DNA from: Promethearchaeota archaeon
GTDB lineage: Archaea > Asgardarchaeota > Lokiarchaeia > Sigynarchaeales > SOKP01
DNA: 19,084 nt
NCBI GenBank assembly: GCA_004524515.1
Contig: SDNV01000049.1
Location: 1-19,084 of the forward strand
Direction: 5' to 3'
The notes below the pieces were generated by a model that made no database searches, had not been told where the DNA came from, and worked only from the letters and a program-made list of their open reading frames with translations. Below are positions 1-7,196 of this stretch, in pieces (the first letter of the stretch is position 1; every line of letters begins with the position of its first letter). A program made the translations under genes and the position numbers.

Positions 1-84
1 AGATTGGATTCTCAACCGACTAACTTTCTGTGATAATTATTTTAAAAATGGATTTCTCAATTGAAATTCATCTTAATAAATATA

Positions 85-1068
85 TTATTGATTAATTCTA
101 ACTTTTGTTTCTAATTCCTGTTTCTTTATTTTTTTTTCTTTTTCAAATTCTTTTTTTTTTATCTCAAATTCTTTGAGTTTTCTTTTGAATTTTCTTCTTT
201 TTTTAAGGGAACTCTTTTTTTTCTTCAGATATTCTTTTTTTGCCTTTTTGTATTCCTTCTTTGCATTTTTATACTCTTTTTTGCTCAATTTATAATTTTT
301 ATATTTTTTCTTTATCTGCCGTCGAAATCCTTCATTAATATCTTTAAGTCCAATTTTATCTAATTGTTGATTAAATTTTTTGAAAGATTCAAACTTTACA
401 ACAATGATTCCTAATTGGTGTGCTGGCACTAAATTTTGGATTTTATCATCAATAAATATACAATGCTTAGGTTTAGCTTCTAATTTTTTCAGCACATACC
501 TATATTTTTCAATATCTGGTTTTATAAGCCCAATTTCATTCGATAAAAAAATATAATCGAATATGTCGTAAAAACCTCTCAATTCATTTGATTTAGCATA
601 AATGTCATATACATTCGACATTAGACTAATTTTATATCCTGCCAGATGGAGTCTTTCAACAATCATTTCCATCTCAGCGGATAATTTCGTTAGTTTAGTA
701 TGTAATTGAAACCAGAGTTCCAAATAATAACTTAGATTTACTTTTTTGGCAGGTAGCGCACCCTTATTCTGCTGATAAGGATAAAAATATTCATCTAAAA
801 TTTTCTCTAAAAATTCTCGAGAGGTTATTCTTCCGGAGCTAAGTTTTCGTTTATTTATCCTGTATAATTTATTTTCAATCCGAGGAATTTTAATTTTCAA
901 ATCTACTTCTAAAATATCTAGTAAATTTTTTAAAATAAACGATCTTTCGGCCATTACACCGCCAAAATCGAAAATTATATGCTTGATTTTGTATAATCTT
1001 ACTTTTTGCAATCCAAATAATTCTGATGAAGTAATTTCAATCGAAGGATTATATATTTGAGAATTCAT
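85..1068 (-). CDS. HAD-superfamily phosphatase with lysine-rich heptad tail (paralog 1)
   Basis: Probable cytoplasmic phosphohydrolase of the haloacid dehalogenase superfamily, of the glucose-1-phosphatase (YihX)/epoxide-hydrolase N-terminal type. All four HAD motifs are visible: motif I IIFDFGGVM with nucleophile D34 (glycine rather than aspartate at +2, as in YihX-like enzymes), motif II LMSN with S151, motif III K183 in LIKPD, and motif IV FIDD with D207 and D208. The domain ends near residue 235. Residues about 250-320 form a very basic predicted helix with aromatics at 259, 266, 273, 280, 294, 301 and 308, so the 327 residues exceed the roughly 200 usual for the family. The ATG gives the same N-terminal layout as the upstream paralog. 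The stop of that paralog lies 28 bases away, so the two are probably cotranscribed. The substrate is unknown. An inositol or sugar phosphate is an inference from the neighbours only. Confidence 0.85.
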   Translation of the reverse strand: MNSQIYNPSIEITSSELFGLQKVRLYKIKHIIFDFGGVMAERSFILKNLLDILEVDLKIKIPRIENKLYRINKRKLSSGRITSREFLEKILDEYFYPYQQNKGALPAKKVNLSYYLELWFQLHTKLTKLSAEMEMIVERLHLAGYKISLMSNVYDIYAKSNELRGFYDIFDYIFLSNEIGLIKPDIEKYRYVLKKLEAKPKHCIFIDDKIQNLVPAHQLGIIVVKFESFKKFNQQLDKIGLKDINEGFRRQIKKKYKNYKLSKKEYKNAKKEYKKAKKEYLKKKKSSLKKRRKFKRKLKEFEIKKKEFEKEKKIKKQELETKVRINQ

Positions 1069-1096
1069 AATTAAACTCTAATTAAAATAAAAAAAT

Positions 1097-2083
1097 TTAC
1101 TCAATATGGATGCGTGAAATTAATTCCATCTTTTTTTTCTTCGCTTTTTTATAGGCAACTTTATTTTTCAAGTATGCTTCATAATTTAATTGAAATTCTG
1201 TTTTTTTTTTAGTCGAATTCTTTTTTGATTTTAAGTATCTCTTTTTTGCTTTTTCGTATAATCTTTTTGCTTTCTTAAATTCTTTCTTAACTGCTTTATA
1301 TTCTTTATATTTTTTTTTAATTTCATGTCTAGATAATTGATTTAAATCTTTAATGCCCAAGTCTTGCAATTGTTCTTTAAACTTCTCTATTGATTCAAAT
1401 TTTATCACATACATGCCTAATTGTCTGGCAGGGATTAGATTTGATAACTTATCATCAATAAACACACATTTTTTTGGTTTTGTATTTAATTCCTTAATAA
1501 CATATTTATATTTCTCTAAGTCTGGTTTCCTAAATCCAATCTCATTTGATAAAAAGATATTATCAAACATACTGTAAAAACCTCTAAGTTCATTAGATCT
1601 CACATGAACATCAAAAGAATTCGACATTAAACTTACAACATATCCTGCTCGATGAAGTTGTTCAACAATAGATTTCATTTCAGAAGATAAACGAGAAAAT
1701 TTAGAATAGAGCTGAAACCACAGTTCTAAATAATAATCAACATTAACATGTTTTGATGGGAGCGCACCATCTTTCTTTTGATAAGGATAATAAAATTTAT
1801 CAAAAATTTTTTCAAGAAATTCCCTTGAAGATATCATACCTGCCCCTACTTTCCGAAAAATTTTTCGATAATAAGAATCTTCTGAACGAGAGATGGCTAG
1901 ATTTAAATCACTTTCAATAATACTAATTAAATTCTTAATTACATAAGTATTTTCAATCATAACTCCCCCGAAATCAAAAATGAAGTGTTCGATCTCATAC
2001 AACTTAACCTTTTGGGAACCGAATATTTTAAACAGTTTATTATCTCTATTTAGCGGTGTTTGCTCTGGCTTTTCTAATGACAT
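1097..2083 (-). CDS. HAD-superfamily phosphatase with lysine-rich heptad tail (paralog 2)
   Basis: Tandem paralog of the gene immediately downstream, with well over half of the core residues identical by eye (for example the shared stretches YYLELWFQL, SNELRGFY and FLSNEIG). HAD motifs are intact: D37 in FIFDFGGVM, S154 in LMSN, K186 in FRKPD, and D210/D211 in FIDD. The tail (about residues 255-320) is again lysine-rich, with aromatics at 262, 269, 276, 283, 297, 304 and 311. The one break in the series is a serine at 290, which matches the serine at 287 in the other copy. Being first in the pair, it is probably expressed from the TATA-like site at 2143-2153. Phosphatase chemistry is well supported. 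The substrate and the role of the tail (coiled coil, membrane or polyanion binding) are unknown. Confidence 0.86.
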   Translation of the reverse strand: MSLEKPEQTPLNRDNKLFKIFGSQKVKLYEIEHFIFDFGGVMIENTYVIKNLISIIESDLNLAISRSEDSYYRKIFRKVGAGMISSREFLEKIFDKFYYPYQKKDGALPSKHVNVDYYLELWFQLYSKFSRLSSEMKSIVEQLHRAGYVVSLMSNSFDVHVRSNELRGFYSMFDNIFLSNEIGFRKPDLEKYKYVIKELNTKPKKCVFIDDKLSNLIPARQLGMYVIKFESIEKFKEQLQDLGIKDLNQLSRHEIKKKYKEYKAVKKEFKKAKRLYEKAKKRYLKSKKNSTKKKTEFQLNYEAYLKNKVAYKKAKKKKMELISRIHIE

Positions 2084-2142
2084 TTTAAAAATTATGAACA
2101 GATATTCGGATATGTAATTTTAAGCAAAATTAAGACTTATTA

Positions 2143-2153
2143 ATTATATAATG
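2143..2153 (-). promoter_or_regulatory. Putative TATA box for the HAD gene pair
   Basis: On the minus strand this reads CATTATATAATTA, an archaeal TATA-like element about 60 bases before the ATG at 2083. The predicted transcription start near 2118 would leave a leader of about 35 bases. In such AT-rich DNA the call is tentative. Confidence 0.35.
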
Positions 2154-2182
2154 GATGAATTATCAATTTAAAACTATTCTGA

Positions 2183-2190
2183 ATAAAAAA
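2183..2190 (-). terminator. Putative oligo-T terminator after the ATP-grasp pair
   Basis: An A6 run on the plus strand reads as TTTTTT on the minus strand, about 25 bases beyond the stop of the ATP-grasp gene at 2216-3010. Archaeal RNA polymerase commonly stops at such U-tracts without a hairpin. It also lies upstream of the HAD promoter, so it would separate the two units. Confidence 0.3.
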
Positions 2191-2215
2191 TATATAGTTG
2201 ATCTAGAATAACCTT

Positions 2216-3010
2216 TTAAGATTTTTCTTTTTTTTGTTTTTCATATTCCATTAATATCAAATTCCCTATTAGAGAAACAGGATCCCCGCCACACTTCCAA
2301 TTAGTAAATTCTGGAAATGAACCGGGATCTACAACAAAATGTTTACACGTTTCGTTTTCTATTACAATATCTAAATGACCAAATAATAGGGCATATTTAT
2401 TTTTCCAAGTAAAAATGATTTCTCTTAAAGTATCGGTTGTATCTCTTCTGGTCATTTCGGAATGTTCATTTTTTAAGGGAAGTTTCTCCATAACACATAC
2501 CTCATCTCCAATAAAATAGACGGTATAATGAACACCCTCTATAAGCTTTTCAAGATATAAAAGATTCTCATGTTCCTTCTTAAATTCATTAATTTTATTT
2601 ATTATTCTGATACCCTTACTTCCCGAACCCTCAATCGGCTTCAAAATGAGTGGAAAATCATTCTTTTTTAGATTTTTCTTTATTGTTTCTAACGTACCAT
2701 AATACCATAAAGGTCCTAATAATCCCGCATTTTTTATTAATAAATTAGCCTCTATTCGATTCTTATGCTTATAACTAATTTCCACATCAGGTATAACGGG
2801 AATATTATGCGCTTGAATAAAATACCCTGCATTAATGAATGGGATTGGATGTTTGGATTTTAAAATGTAAAAATCATTTTCAAGTAAAGATTCATCTATA
2901 CATAGATTTTCTTTAGTATAAATCTTCACAATATGTCCATTACTTTCATAAAACTCCTTCAATTTACCAGTCAGAAATCCTGTTCTCTTAGATAAAATCC
3001 CTATTTTCAT
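2216..3010 (-). CDS. ATP-grasp protein, ITPK/RimK-like, with altered metal site
   Basis: A 264-residue ATP-grasp fold protein. The N-terminal alpha/beta pre-ATP-grasp domain (about 1-90) is followed by the ATP-binding segment FPLILKP with K124, a glycine-serine-rich loop (EGSGSKG, about 127-133), the hinge-side segment YLEKLIEGVHYTVYFIGDE (about 152-170), and an acidic pair D214 and D228. Where ITPK and RimK enzymes have DxN, this protein reads DPG (228-230), so the usual Mg-binding asparagine is missing, although the following SFPEF keeps the family's pattern. It may be a divergent kinase or ligase, or a non-catalytic paralog. It lies 18 bases downstream of a second ATP-grasp gene on the same strand and is surely in the same transcript. 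The start ATG gives a clean first beta strand (MKIGIL). Substrate unknown. Confidence 0.8.
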   Translation of the reverse strand: MKIGILSKRTGFLTGKLKEFYESNGHIVKIYTKENLCIDESLLENDFYILKSKHPIPFINAGYFIQAHNIPVIPDVEISYKHKNRIEANLLIKNAGLLGPLWYYGTLETIKKNLKKNDFPLILKPIEGSGSKGIRIINKINEFKKEHENLLYLEKLIEGVHYTVYFIGDEVCVMEKLPLKNEHSEMTRRDTTDTLREIIFTWKNKYALLFGHLDIVIENETCKHFVVDPGSFPEFTNWKCGGDPVSLIGNLILMEYEKQKKEKS

Positions 3011-3028
3011 ATTTCATCTTAAAAAATA

Positions 3029-3850
3029 TTATTTTTTTGCTTGATTAATTAAAAAATCTGCAAATATTTTATGTCCATCTTTAATATAATTAAAATTGGG
3101 CAAAGAATTGATATCTGTCAAATAAAATTGTTCATCCCTAGGTCTAAGAAAATCGATGGAAACTACTTTTAAATTAATTATCTTCATTGCTTTTAATACT
3201 ATTTCCTTTAATTCTGGTATTTCTTTAATCTCAGCTCTAGTATCCATTTTATTGGGATTAATTAAAACCGGGATTTGTTTATAATAGTATAAATTTTCCC
3301 CAAAAGCATAGACTTTATACTCCCATTTGCTTTTTATAAATTTCTGGTAATAAAAATATTGGTACCTTTCTTCTTTACTTTCCTCATTTAAAGCTCTCTC
3401 ATCTGAAACATATAAATGTCCATCTACTTTCTCAATTTTTCCTTTAAAAGCATAGGTCTTTTGATCTATAATATTTTTAATAATATAATCTTCAAATGGA
3501 GGTTTGCAAATTGAGGGGTTTAAAGAAAAATCAGGTACTAAAATTCCGGCCTTTCTCAATAATAAACTGTTTAAAAAACGATTCATCGTCAACCAAATTG
3601 CCTTAGGAGGATTAATAACTGGAATTGGCGTTCCATCTTCTATCATTCTTGCTAAATTAACCATTAATTTTCCTTTTCCTTTGAGAAAAAAGAGATCCTC
3701 ATCAAATTCTAAATTATAGTTTTTTAATAAATAAGACTCTTCCACATAAAGCTTAACATTTGCTTTAGTTTTTAAATATTTTAAAAATTCAGTTACCTTA
3801 TATTTCAAATGAAATTTATCGATGATAATGCCGATTTTAACTTTAGTCAT
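3029..3850 (-). CDS. ATP-grasp kinase/ligase, inositol-phosphate kinase (ITPK)-like
   Basis: A 273-residue ATP-grasp protein. Residues 1-80 form the pre-ATP-grasp domain (MTKVKIGIII). A PIPVINPP segment leads into the helix that opens the ATP-binding domain. YIIKN carries K125, a candidate ATP-phosphate ligand. YYQKFIKSKWEYKVYAFGE (about 167-185) corresponds to the QEFVNH..LFKVYVVG region of ITPKs. The metal site is complete: D233 in SIDF, then D246 and N248 in YLTDINSLPNF, the same order and spacing as the Asp-Asp-Asn ligands of human ITPK1. RimK-family ligases share much of this pattern, so kinase activity is an inference strengthened by the nearby inositol-phosphate synthase. It is the first gene of a two-gene minus-strand unit and is divergent from a third ATP-grasp gene. 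Confidence 0.8.
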   Translation of the reverse strand: MTKVKIGIIIDKFHLKYKVTEFLKYLKTKANVKLYVEESYLLKNYNLEFDEDLFFLKGKGKLMVNLARMIEDGTPIPVINPPKAIWLTMNRFLNSLLLRKAGILVPDFSLNPSICKPPFEDYIIKNIIDQKTYAFKGKIEKVDGHLYVSDERALNEESKEERYQYFYYQKFIKSKWEYKVYAFGENLYYYKQIPVLINPNKMDTRAEIKEIPELKEIVLKAMKIINLKVVSIDFLRPRDEQFYLTDINSLPNFNYIKDGHKIFADFLINQAKK

Positions 3851-4068
3851 TAGAATTTTCTTCTCAATTGATGTTTATTAAAAACGATTTATCTCATTTA
3901 AATACACTTAAATCGACAATTGCGAGATTTTTAATAAAGATCTCCCTGAGTATCTTAAATGTAATAAATTTTAAATTTAAAAATATTTAAAAATAATAAT
4001 ATAGAATTACCAATAGATTTATATAATATAATTTGCTTTTAAAAAGTCAAACTCCCCTAATTTTTTTT
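3851..4068. promoter_or_regulatory. Divergent promoter region between two ATP-grasp genes
   Basis: This 218-base AT-rich spacer separates divergently transcribed genes. For the minus-strand gene, the TATA-like element TGTATTTAAATGAG lies at about 3894-3907, predicting a start near 3873. For the plus-strand gene, candidates are AAAATATTTAAAA around 3979 and TTTATATAATATAA around 4018-4031. The second of these would give a short leader. No strong operator dyad was found. Individual boxes are uncertain because of base composition. Confidence 0.4.
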
Positions 4069-5001
4069 ATGTCAATAAAAAAAATCTATATCGGAAGCAT
4101 TATTAATCGTGACTTGGAGTTTTTCGAAAAGATAGTAAACTTTGCTAAAGTTAACTATAATATCAAGATCGTAAATCTTATACCTCATAAGGGTAATAAA
4201 AAGGGTATATTTAATGTTAAATATTTTCAAAAAAAATTAAAAAAGTATCCAATTTCTTTAATAATTGTTAAATTACTCTCTCAAGAGTCGAATCAAATAA
4301 TCTACAATGCATTAAAAACATATGCTCCAAAAATTCCTTTATTAAATAGTTTGAATGCTGTCAATACTTGCGAAAGCAGAAAAGCAACCTTTAACCTTAT
4401 TGAAGAGAAATATAAAAAAATTAACATTCCAAAATCTTTTTATTCTGTTAAAGAGTCCTATGATGCAAGCAGTAATGGTACAAAAATAATCATTAAATAT
4501 AATATCCATAATGCTCCAGATTTTTCTAAAGAAGATCGAATTATCGGAATTGCCAGAAATAAAGAAGAATTCAATGAATTAATAAAAGATTTTGATGAAA
4601 ACAATTTATTTTTCCAAGAATATTTAGGTAAAATCGATATCATATATAAGGTATATGTAATTGACAAATGGGCAGTTTGTATTACTGCACATAACTGGTT
4701 AAGGCATAAGCAGTTAAGCCCCTTAGAATTAGTCCATATCAGAGTACCCATTGACAAAGAATTAAAAAGAAAGATATTAAAGCTCGGTAGGAAATTTGGT
4801 ATGTCCATATTTGGAATCGATTATATTTTAAATCGGGAGGGAGTACCCTATATTATCGATATCAACGATTTTCCTTCCTTTCGAAATATTCCTGAAGCTA
4901 CCAGTCTCATAGCTGACTATATCTATGAGTTCTTAATCGCGAGACAAAAAATAGTGGGAAAAATTCCTATGAGTGTAAAATCTAGAACATACATGACTTA
5001 A
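4069..5001 (+). CDS. ATP-grasp kinase/ligase, inositol-phosphate kinase (ITPK)-like
   Basis: A 310-residue protein when started at the ATG at 4069. An in-frame TTG at 4033 would add twelve residues that do not fit the fold's first strand (MSIKKIYIGS), so the ATG is preferred. Visible elements are the pre-ATP-grasp domain (1-95), IIIKYN with K143, the hinge segment FFQEYLGKIDIIYKVYVID (181-199, closely resembling QEFVNHGGVLFKVYVVG of plant ITPKs), and the metal triad D251 (FGIDY), D264 and N266 (IIDINDFPSF). The last closely matches the IDINYFPG motif of ITPKs. About 25 residues after the ATP-grasp domain form a basic extension. It converges on the inositol-phosphate synthase gene with 49 bases between stops. 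Kinase on inositol phosphates is the favoured reading. RimK-type ligase is the alternative. Confidence 0.82.
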   Translation: MSIKKIYIGSIINRDLEFFEKIVNFAKVNYNIKIVNLIPHKGNKKGIFNVKYFQKKLKKYPISLIIVKLLSQESNQIIYNALKTYAPKIPLLNSLNAVNTCESRKATFNLIEEKYKKINIPKSFYSVKESYDASSNGTKIIIKYNIHNAPDFSKEDRIIGIARNKEEFNELIKDFDENNLFFQEYLGKIDIIYKVYVIDKWAVCITAHNWLRHKQLSPLELVHIRVPIDKELKRKILKLGRKFGMSIFGIDYILNREGVPYIIDINDFPSFRNIPEATSLIADYIYEFLIARQKIVGKIPMSVKSRTYMT

Positions 5002-5039
5002 AAAATCGTATAATAAAAATAAGAATCAATACCTAAGAT

Positions 5040-5050
5040 CTCTTTTTTAT
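5040..5050 (+). terminator. Putative T-run terminator of the ATP-grasp gene
   Basis: The sequence CTCTTTTTTAT lies about 40 bases after the stop at 5001 and directly abuts the end of the convergent synthase gene. A T6 tract is a typical archaeal intrinsic termination signal. Confidence 0.4.
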
Positions 5051-6142
5051 TTATCTTTTTCTTTTACCTTCTAAAAATTCCAGAAGATGTGTTTTAGCTA
5101 TATAATCCTGTAATTGGTTAGGAGGATGTTTCATAAAGAAAGAACATGCTGAATCTAATGCTCCTCCAATTTTTCTATCTTTAGCAATTTTAGACACACG
5201 TATGCAATCTGCTATAATTCCTGCTGAATTATTTCCATCTTCCACAAACATAGTGAGATCAACCCTTACAGGAGCACCTCCAAATATACGCCCTTCAAGT
5301 CTCATGTATGCTTCTTTTTGGTTCTTAAGGAAAGGGATATAATCTACCGCAGATATTTGACACTCAACAGAGTCTTTATTTTGTAGCTTAGCTATTACTG
5401 ATTCTGTTTTGGATTGACGTTTTCCCTCCTCATATACTAAACGTCCATTTGGTCTTGGAGTTAAAAGATTACAAAAATCAGAACAGCCTCCCCAATCAAG
5501 TTGGATAGTTCTATCCAATATAGCTCCTCTCATTGGAAAAAGATTAGCTAAAGACCTGTGAATTATGGTAGCCCCAATTTGAGATTTCACATCATCTCCA
5601 ATTAAAGAAAGATTCAAATCTTCTGCCTTTTTAACAATCTCCGGATCTTTTGCTACATGAGAAGGCATTCCACAAACTACACATGCTCCAGCATCAAGAG
5701 CGGCCATAGCATAAAATTTAACAGCTTTATGAGCCCCAGTTGGAAGTAGAATTACTGCGACATCAACCATTCTATCTTTCATCTCTTTGGTCACATTTAT
5801 CGGCTCATGATCTGGAGAGACCGGGACTATATCTTTAATATTACTATCTAATCCATCTAAAATTGGTCCTTTTAAAACAGGAGCGTTCAAGTATTCTGGA
5901 GTAAAAAGTGTCATATTACAATTGGGTTCTACAAAAATGGCTTCACTCAGATCTTTTCCGACCTTGTTTGAATTTACTTCCAAACCCAGAACGAAATTAA
6001 TATCATTTACACCATATTGAGTTATATCTGGAAGTAATCCAATGATTTTATCGGGATTTTTTTTATAGTTGGAAATCCCTTGTACTAATGCAGAGGCTAC
6101 ATCTCCTATTCCAATTAAAGCAACATTAATTTTATTAGCCAT
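5051..6142 (-). CDS. ino1: myo-inositol-1-phosphate synthase
   Basis: Converts glucose-6-phosphate to inositol-1-phosphate (1D-myo-inositol 3-phosphate) by an NAD-dependent oxidation, aldol cyclisation and reduction in the cytoplasm. The N-terminal Rossmann strand is visible (VALIGIGDVASALVQG, residues 7-22). So are the catalytic block GDDVKSQIGATIIHR with K186, the LDRTIQLDWGG segment (209-219), AYMRLEGR (278-285) and the C-terminal SKIAKDRKIGG (317-327). These stretches match the compact mycobacterial/Thermotoga-type enzyme rather than the longer eukaryotic one, and 363 residues fits that class. Archaea use the product for inositol phospholipids and sometimes for solutes. Here it sits among ATP-grasp genes resembling inositol-phosphate kinases, so it may also feed soluble inositol polyphosphates. 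It has its own promoter with an almost leaderless start. Confidence 0.95.
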   Translation of the reverse strand: MANKINVALIGIGDVASALVQGISNYKKNPDKIIGLLPDITQYGVNDINFVLGLEVNSNKVGKDLSEAIFVEPNCNMTLFTPEYLNAPVLKGPILDGLDSNIKDIVPVSPDHEPINVTKEMKDRMVDVAVILLPTGAHKAVKFYAMAALDAGACVVCGMPSHVAKDPEIVKKAEDLNLSLIGDDVKSQIGATIIHRSLANLFPMRGAILDRTIQLDWGGCSDFCNLLTPRPNGRLVYEEGKRQSKTESVIAKLQNKDSVECQISAVDYIPFLKNQKEAYMRLEGRIFGGAPVRVDLTMFVEDGNNSAGIIADCIRVSKIAKDRKIGGALDSACSFFMKHPPNQLQDYIAKTHLLEFLEGKRKR

Positions 6143-6167
6143 GATAGTGGGTATAATTACATAATCC

Positions 6168-6179
6168 TATTTAAATCAT
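6168..6179 (-). promoter_or_regulatory. Putative TATA box of the inositol-phosphate synthase gene
   Basis: The minus strand reads TGATTTAAATAG, centred about 31 bases before the ATG at 6142. A start 25 bases downstream would fall near 6148, giving a leader of only a few bases. This is a good fit to an archaeal leaderless promoter. Confidence 0.5.
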
Positions 6180-6218
6180 ATTAAATTCAATGAAGGATTT
6201 CGAAATCATAATTTGATG

Positions 6219-6238
6219 AAAAAACTAAAAAAGAAAAT
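6219..6238 (-). terminator. Putative T-rich terminator after the SDR gene
   Basis: The minus strand carries two T-runs (CTTTTTTAG and GTTTTTTCATC) 36-55 bases after the SDR stop at 6274 and before the synthase promoter. They would separate these two co-directional genes. Confidence 0.35.
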
Positions 6239-6273
6239 TTTATAAAATCTCTTATAAATTCTAATAATTTATG

Positions 6274-7113
6274 CTATTTTAATTTTTTAAATTCCTTTTC
6301 AAATTTTTTATCAATTGTTTTATCTGGTAATATTTTAATTAATCGATATCTCAATTTGTCAGGAGCTATTAAATATCTGGTTTTTGGTTCTTTAATATGT
6401 AATATTTTGTGAACTATCTTAGCAATTTCTCGAGGATTTAAGCCTTCAGTTTTACCTTTTTCAATAGCGTATTGACCAACTTTTTTAGCAATCCTTTCAA
6501 ATGTGGATCCTTTTAATCTTTCTAAAAGAATTTTAAGTGATTCTTCTCCCTTTTCCCATATAGGCGTTTTCACTCTTCCGGGTTCAATTATCACAACTTT
6601 TACATCAAAAACAAGCAATTCTCTTCTAAGTGAGTCAGAATAACCTTCTAATGCAAATTTACTGGAGCAATAAGGTCCAAAAAAGGGAGTTGCGAAGAAA
6701 CCAGAATCACTACTTATCATAATTATTTTTCCCATCGATTCTAATAACAATGGAAAAACTGCTTTAGTTATTCGATGAACTCCAAATAGATTTACCTCAA
6801 ATTGTTCATATAAATCTTCTATTGGCAATTCCATTAAAGGACCTGCACGTCCAATACCAGCATTATTGATCAGAGCATATAAACCCGTTTTTTGGTTTTT
6901 AATGTATTCAATTGCATTATCAATTGTGTTTTGATTTGTAACATCGATTTCAAGGCTAATTATGTTTTCGATTTTGTTTAATTCTTCAATATCTTCTTGT
7001 TTACGGGCACCAGCATATACAATAAATCCATTTGAAGCTAAAAATTCCGCACAAGCTCTTCCAATACCGCTACTCGCACCTGTGATCAGTACATAATTAT
7101 TTGAAAGGGTCAT
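6274..7113 (-). CDS. Short-chain dehydrogenase/reductase (classical SDR)
   Basis: NAD(P)-dependent oxidoreductase of the classical SDR family, 279 residues. Visible are the dinucleotide loop TGASSGIG (11-18), acidic D57 in DVTN contacting the adenine, NNAG (83-86), the catalytic serine region MISSDSG (about S135), and YCSSK with Y148 and K152. An arginine after strand 2 (GARK, R37) suggests preference for NADP(H). The C-terminal part, with EPGRVKTP and a basic helical end, resembles retinol-dehydrogenase/17-beta-hydroxysteroid-dehydrogenase-like SDRs. The substrate cannot be told. It is divergent from the glycosidase operon with only 83 bases between start codons, so the two units could share regulation. 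The membrane-like preference of related SDRs is family knowledge only. Confidence 0.93.
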   Translation of the reverse strand: MTLSNNYVLITGASSGIGRACAEFLASNGFIVYAGARKQEDIEELNKIENIISLEIDVTNQNTIDNAIEYIKNQKTGLYALINNAGIGRAGPLMELPIEDLYEQFEVNLFGVHRITKAVFPLLLESMGKIIMISSDSGFFATPFFGPYCSSKFALEGYSDSLRRELLVFDVKVVIIEPGRVKTPIWEKGEESLKILLERLKGSTFERIAKKVGQYAIEKGKTEGLNPREIAKIVHKILHIKEPKTRYLIAPDKLRYRLIKILPDKTIDKKFEKEFKKLK

Positions 7114-7196
7114 TATTTCATAAAAATTACAAAAATTAAAAATTTAGTTTAAAATTTATTAAATAAAGCGTAAAAAACTCTAAAATCTGAATTAAC
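7114..7196. promoter_or_regulatory. Divergent promoter region, SDR gene / glycosidase operon
   Basis: This 83-base AT-rich spacer holds, for the plus strand, a TATA-like TTTATTAAATAAA at about 7156-7168. That predicts a start near 7188, immediately before the TTG codon, so the operon mRNA may be almost leaderless. The minus strand has several TTTAAA/TTTAAT runs, and none stands out. Confidence 0.35.

Noticed and set aside
1353..1577. Plus-strand open frame of 74 codons inside the second HAD gene
   Set aside because: Fully antisense to a conserved coding region, with no family pattern; a shadow frame. The same holds for open frames at 3504-3719, 4458-4808, 8629-8826, 10572-10838, 15709-15945, 16188-16457 and 16700-16975.
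4033..4068. TTG at 4033 as start of the third ATP-grasp gene
   Set aside because: It would add MLLKSQTPLIFF before a good ATG, with no ribosome binding site and no counterpart in the other three paralogs.
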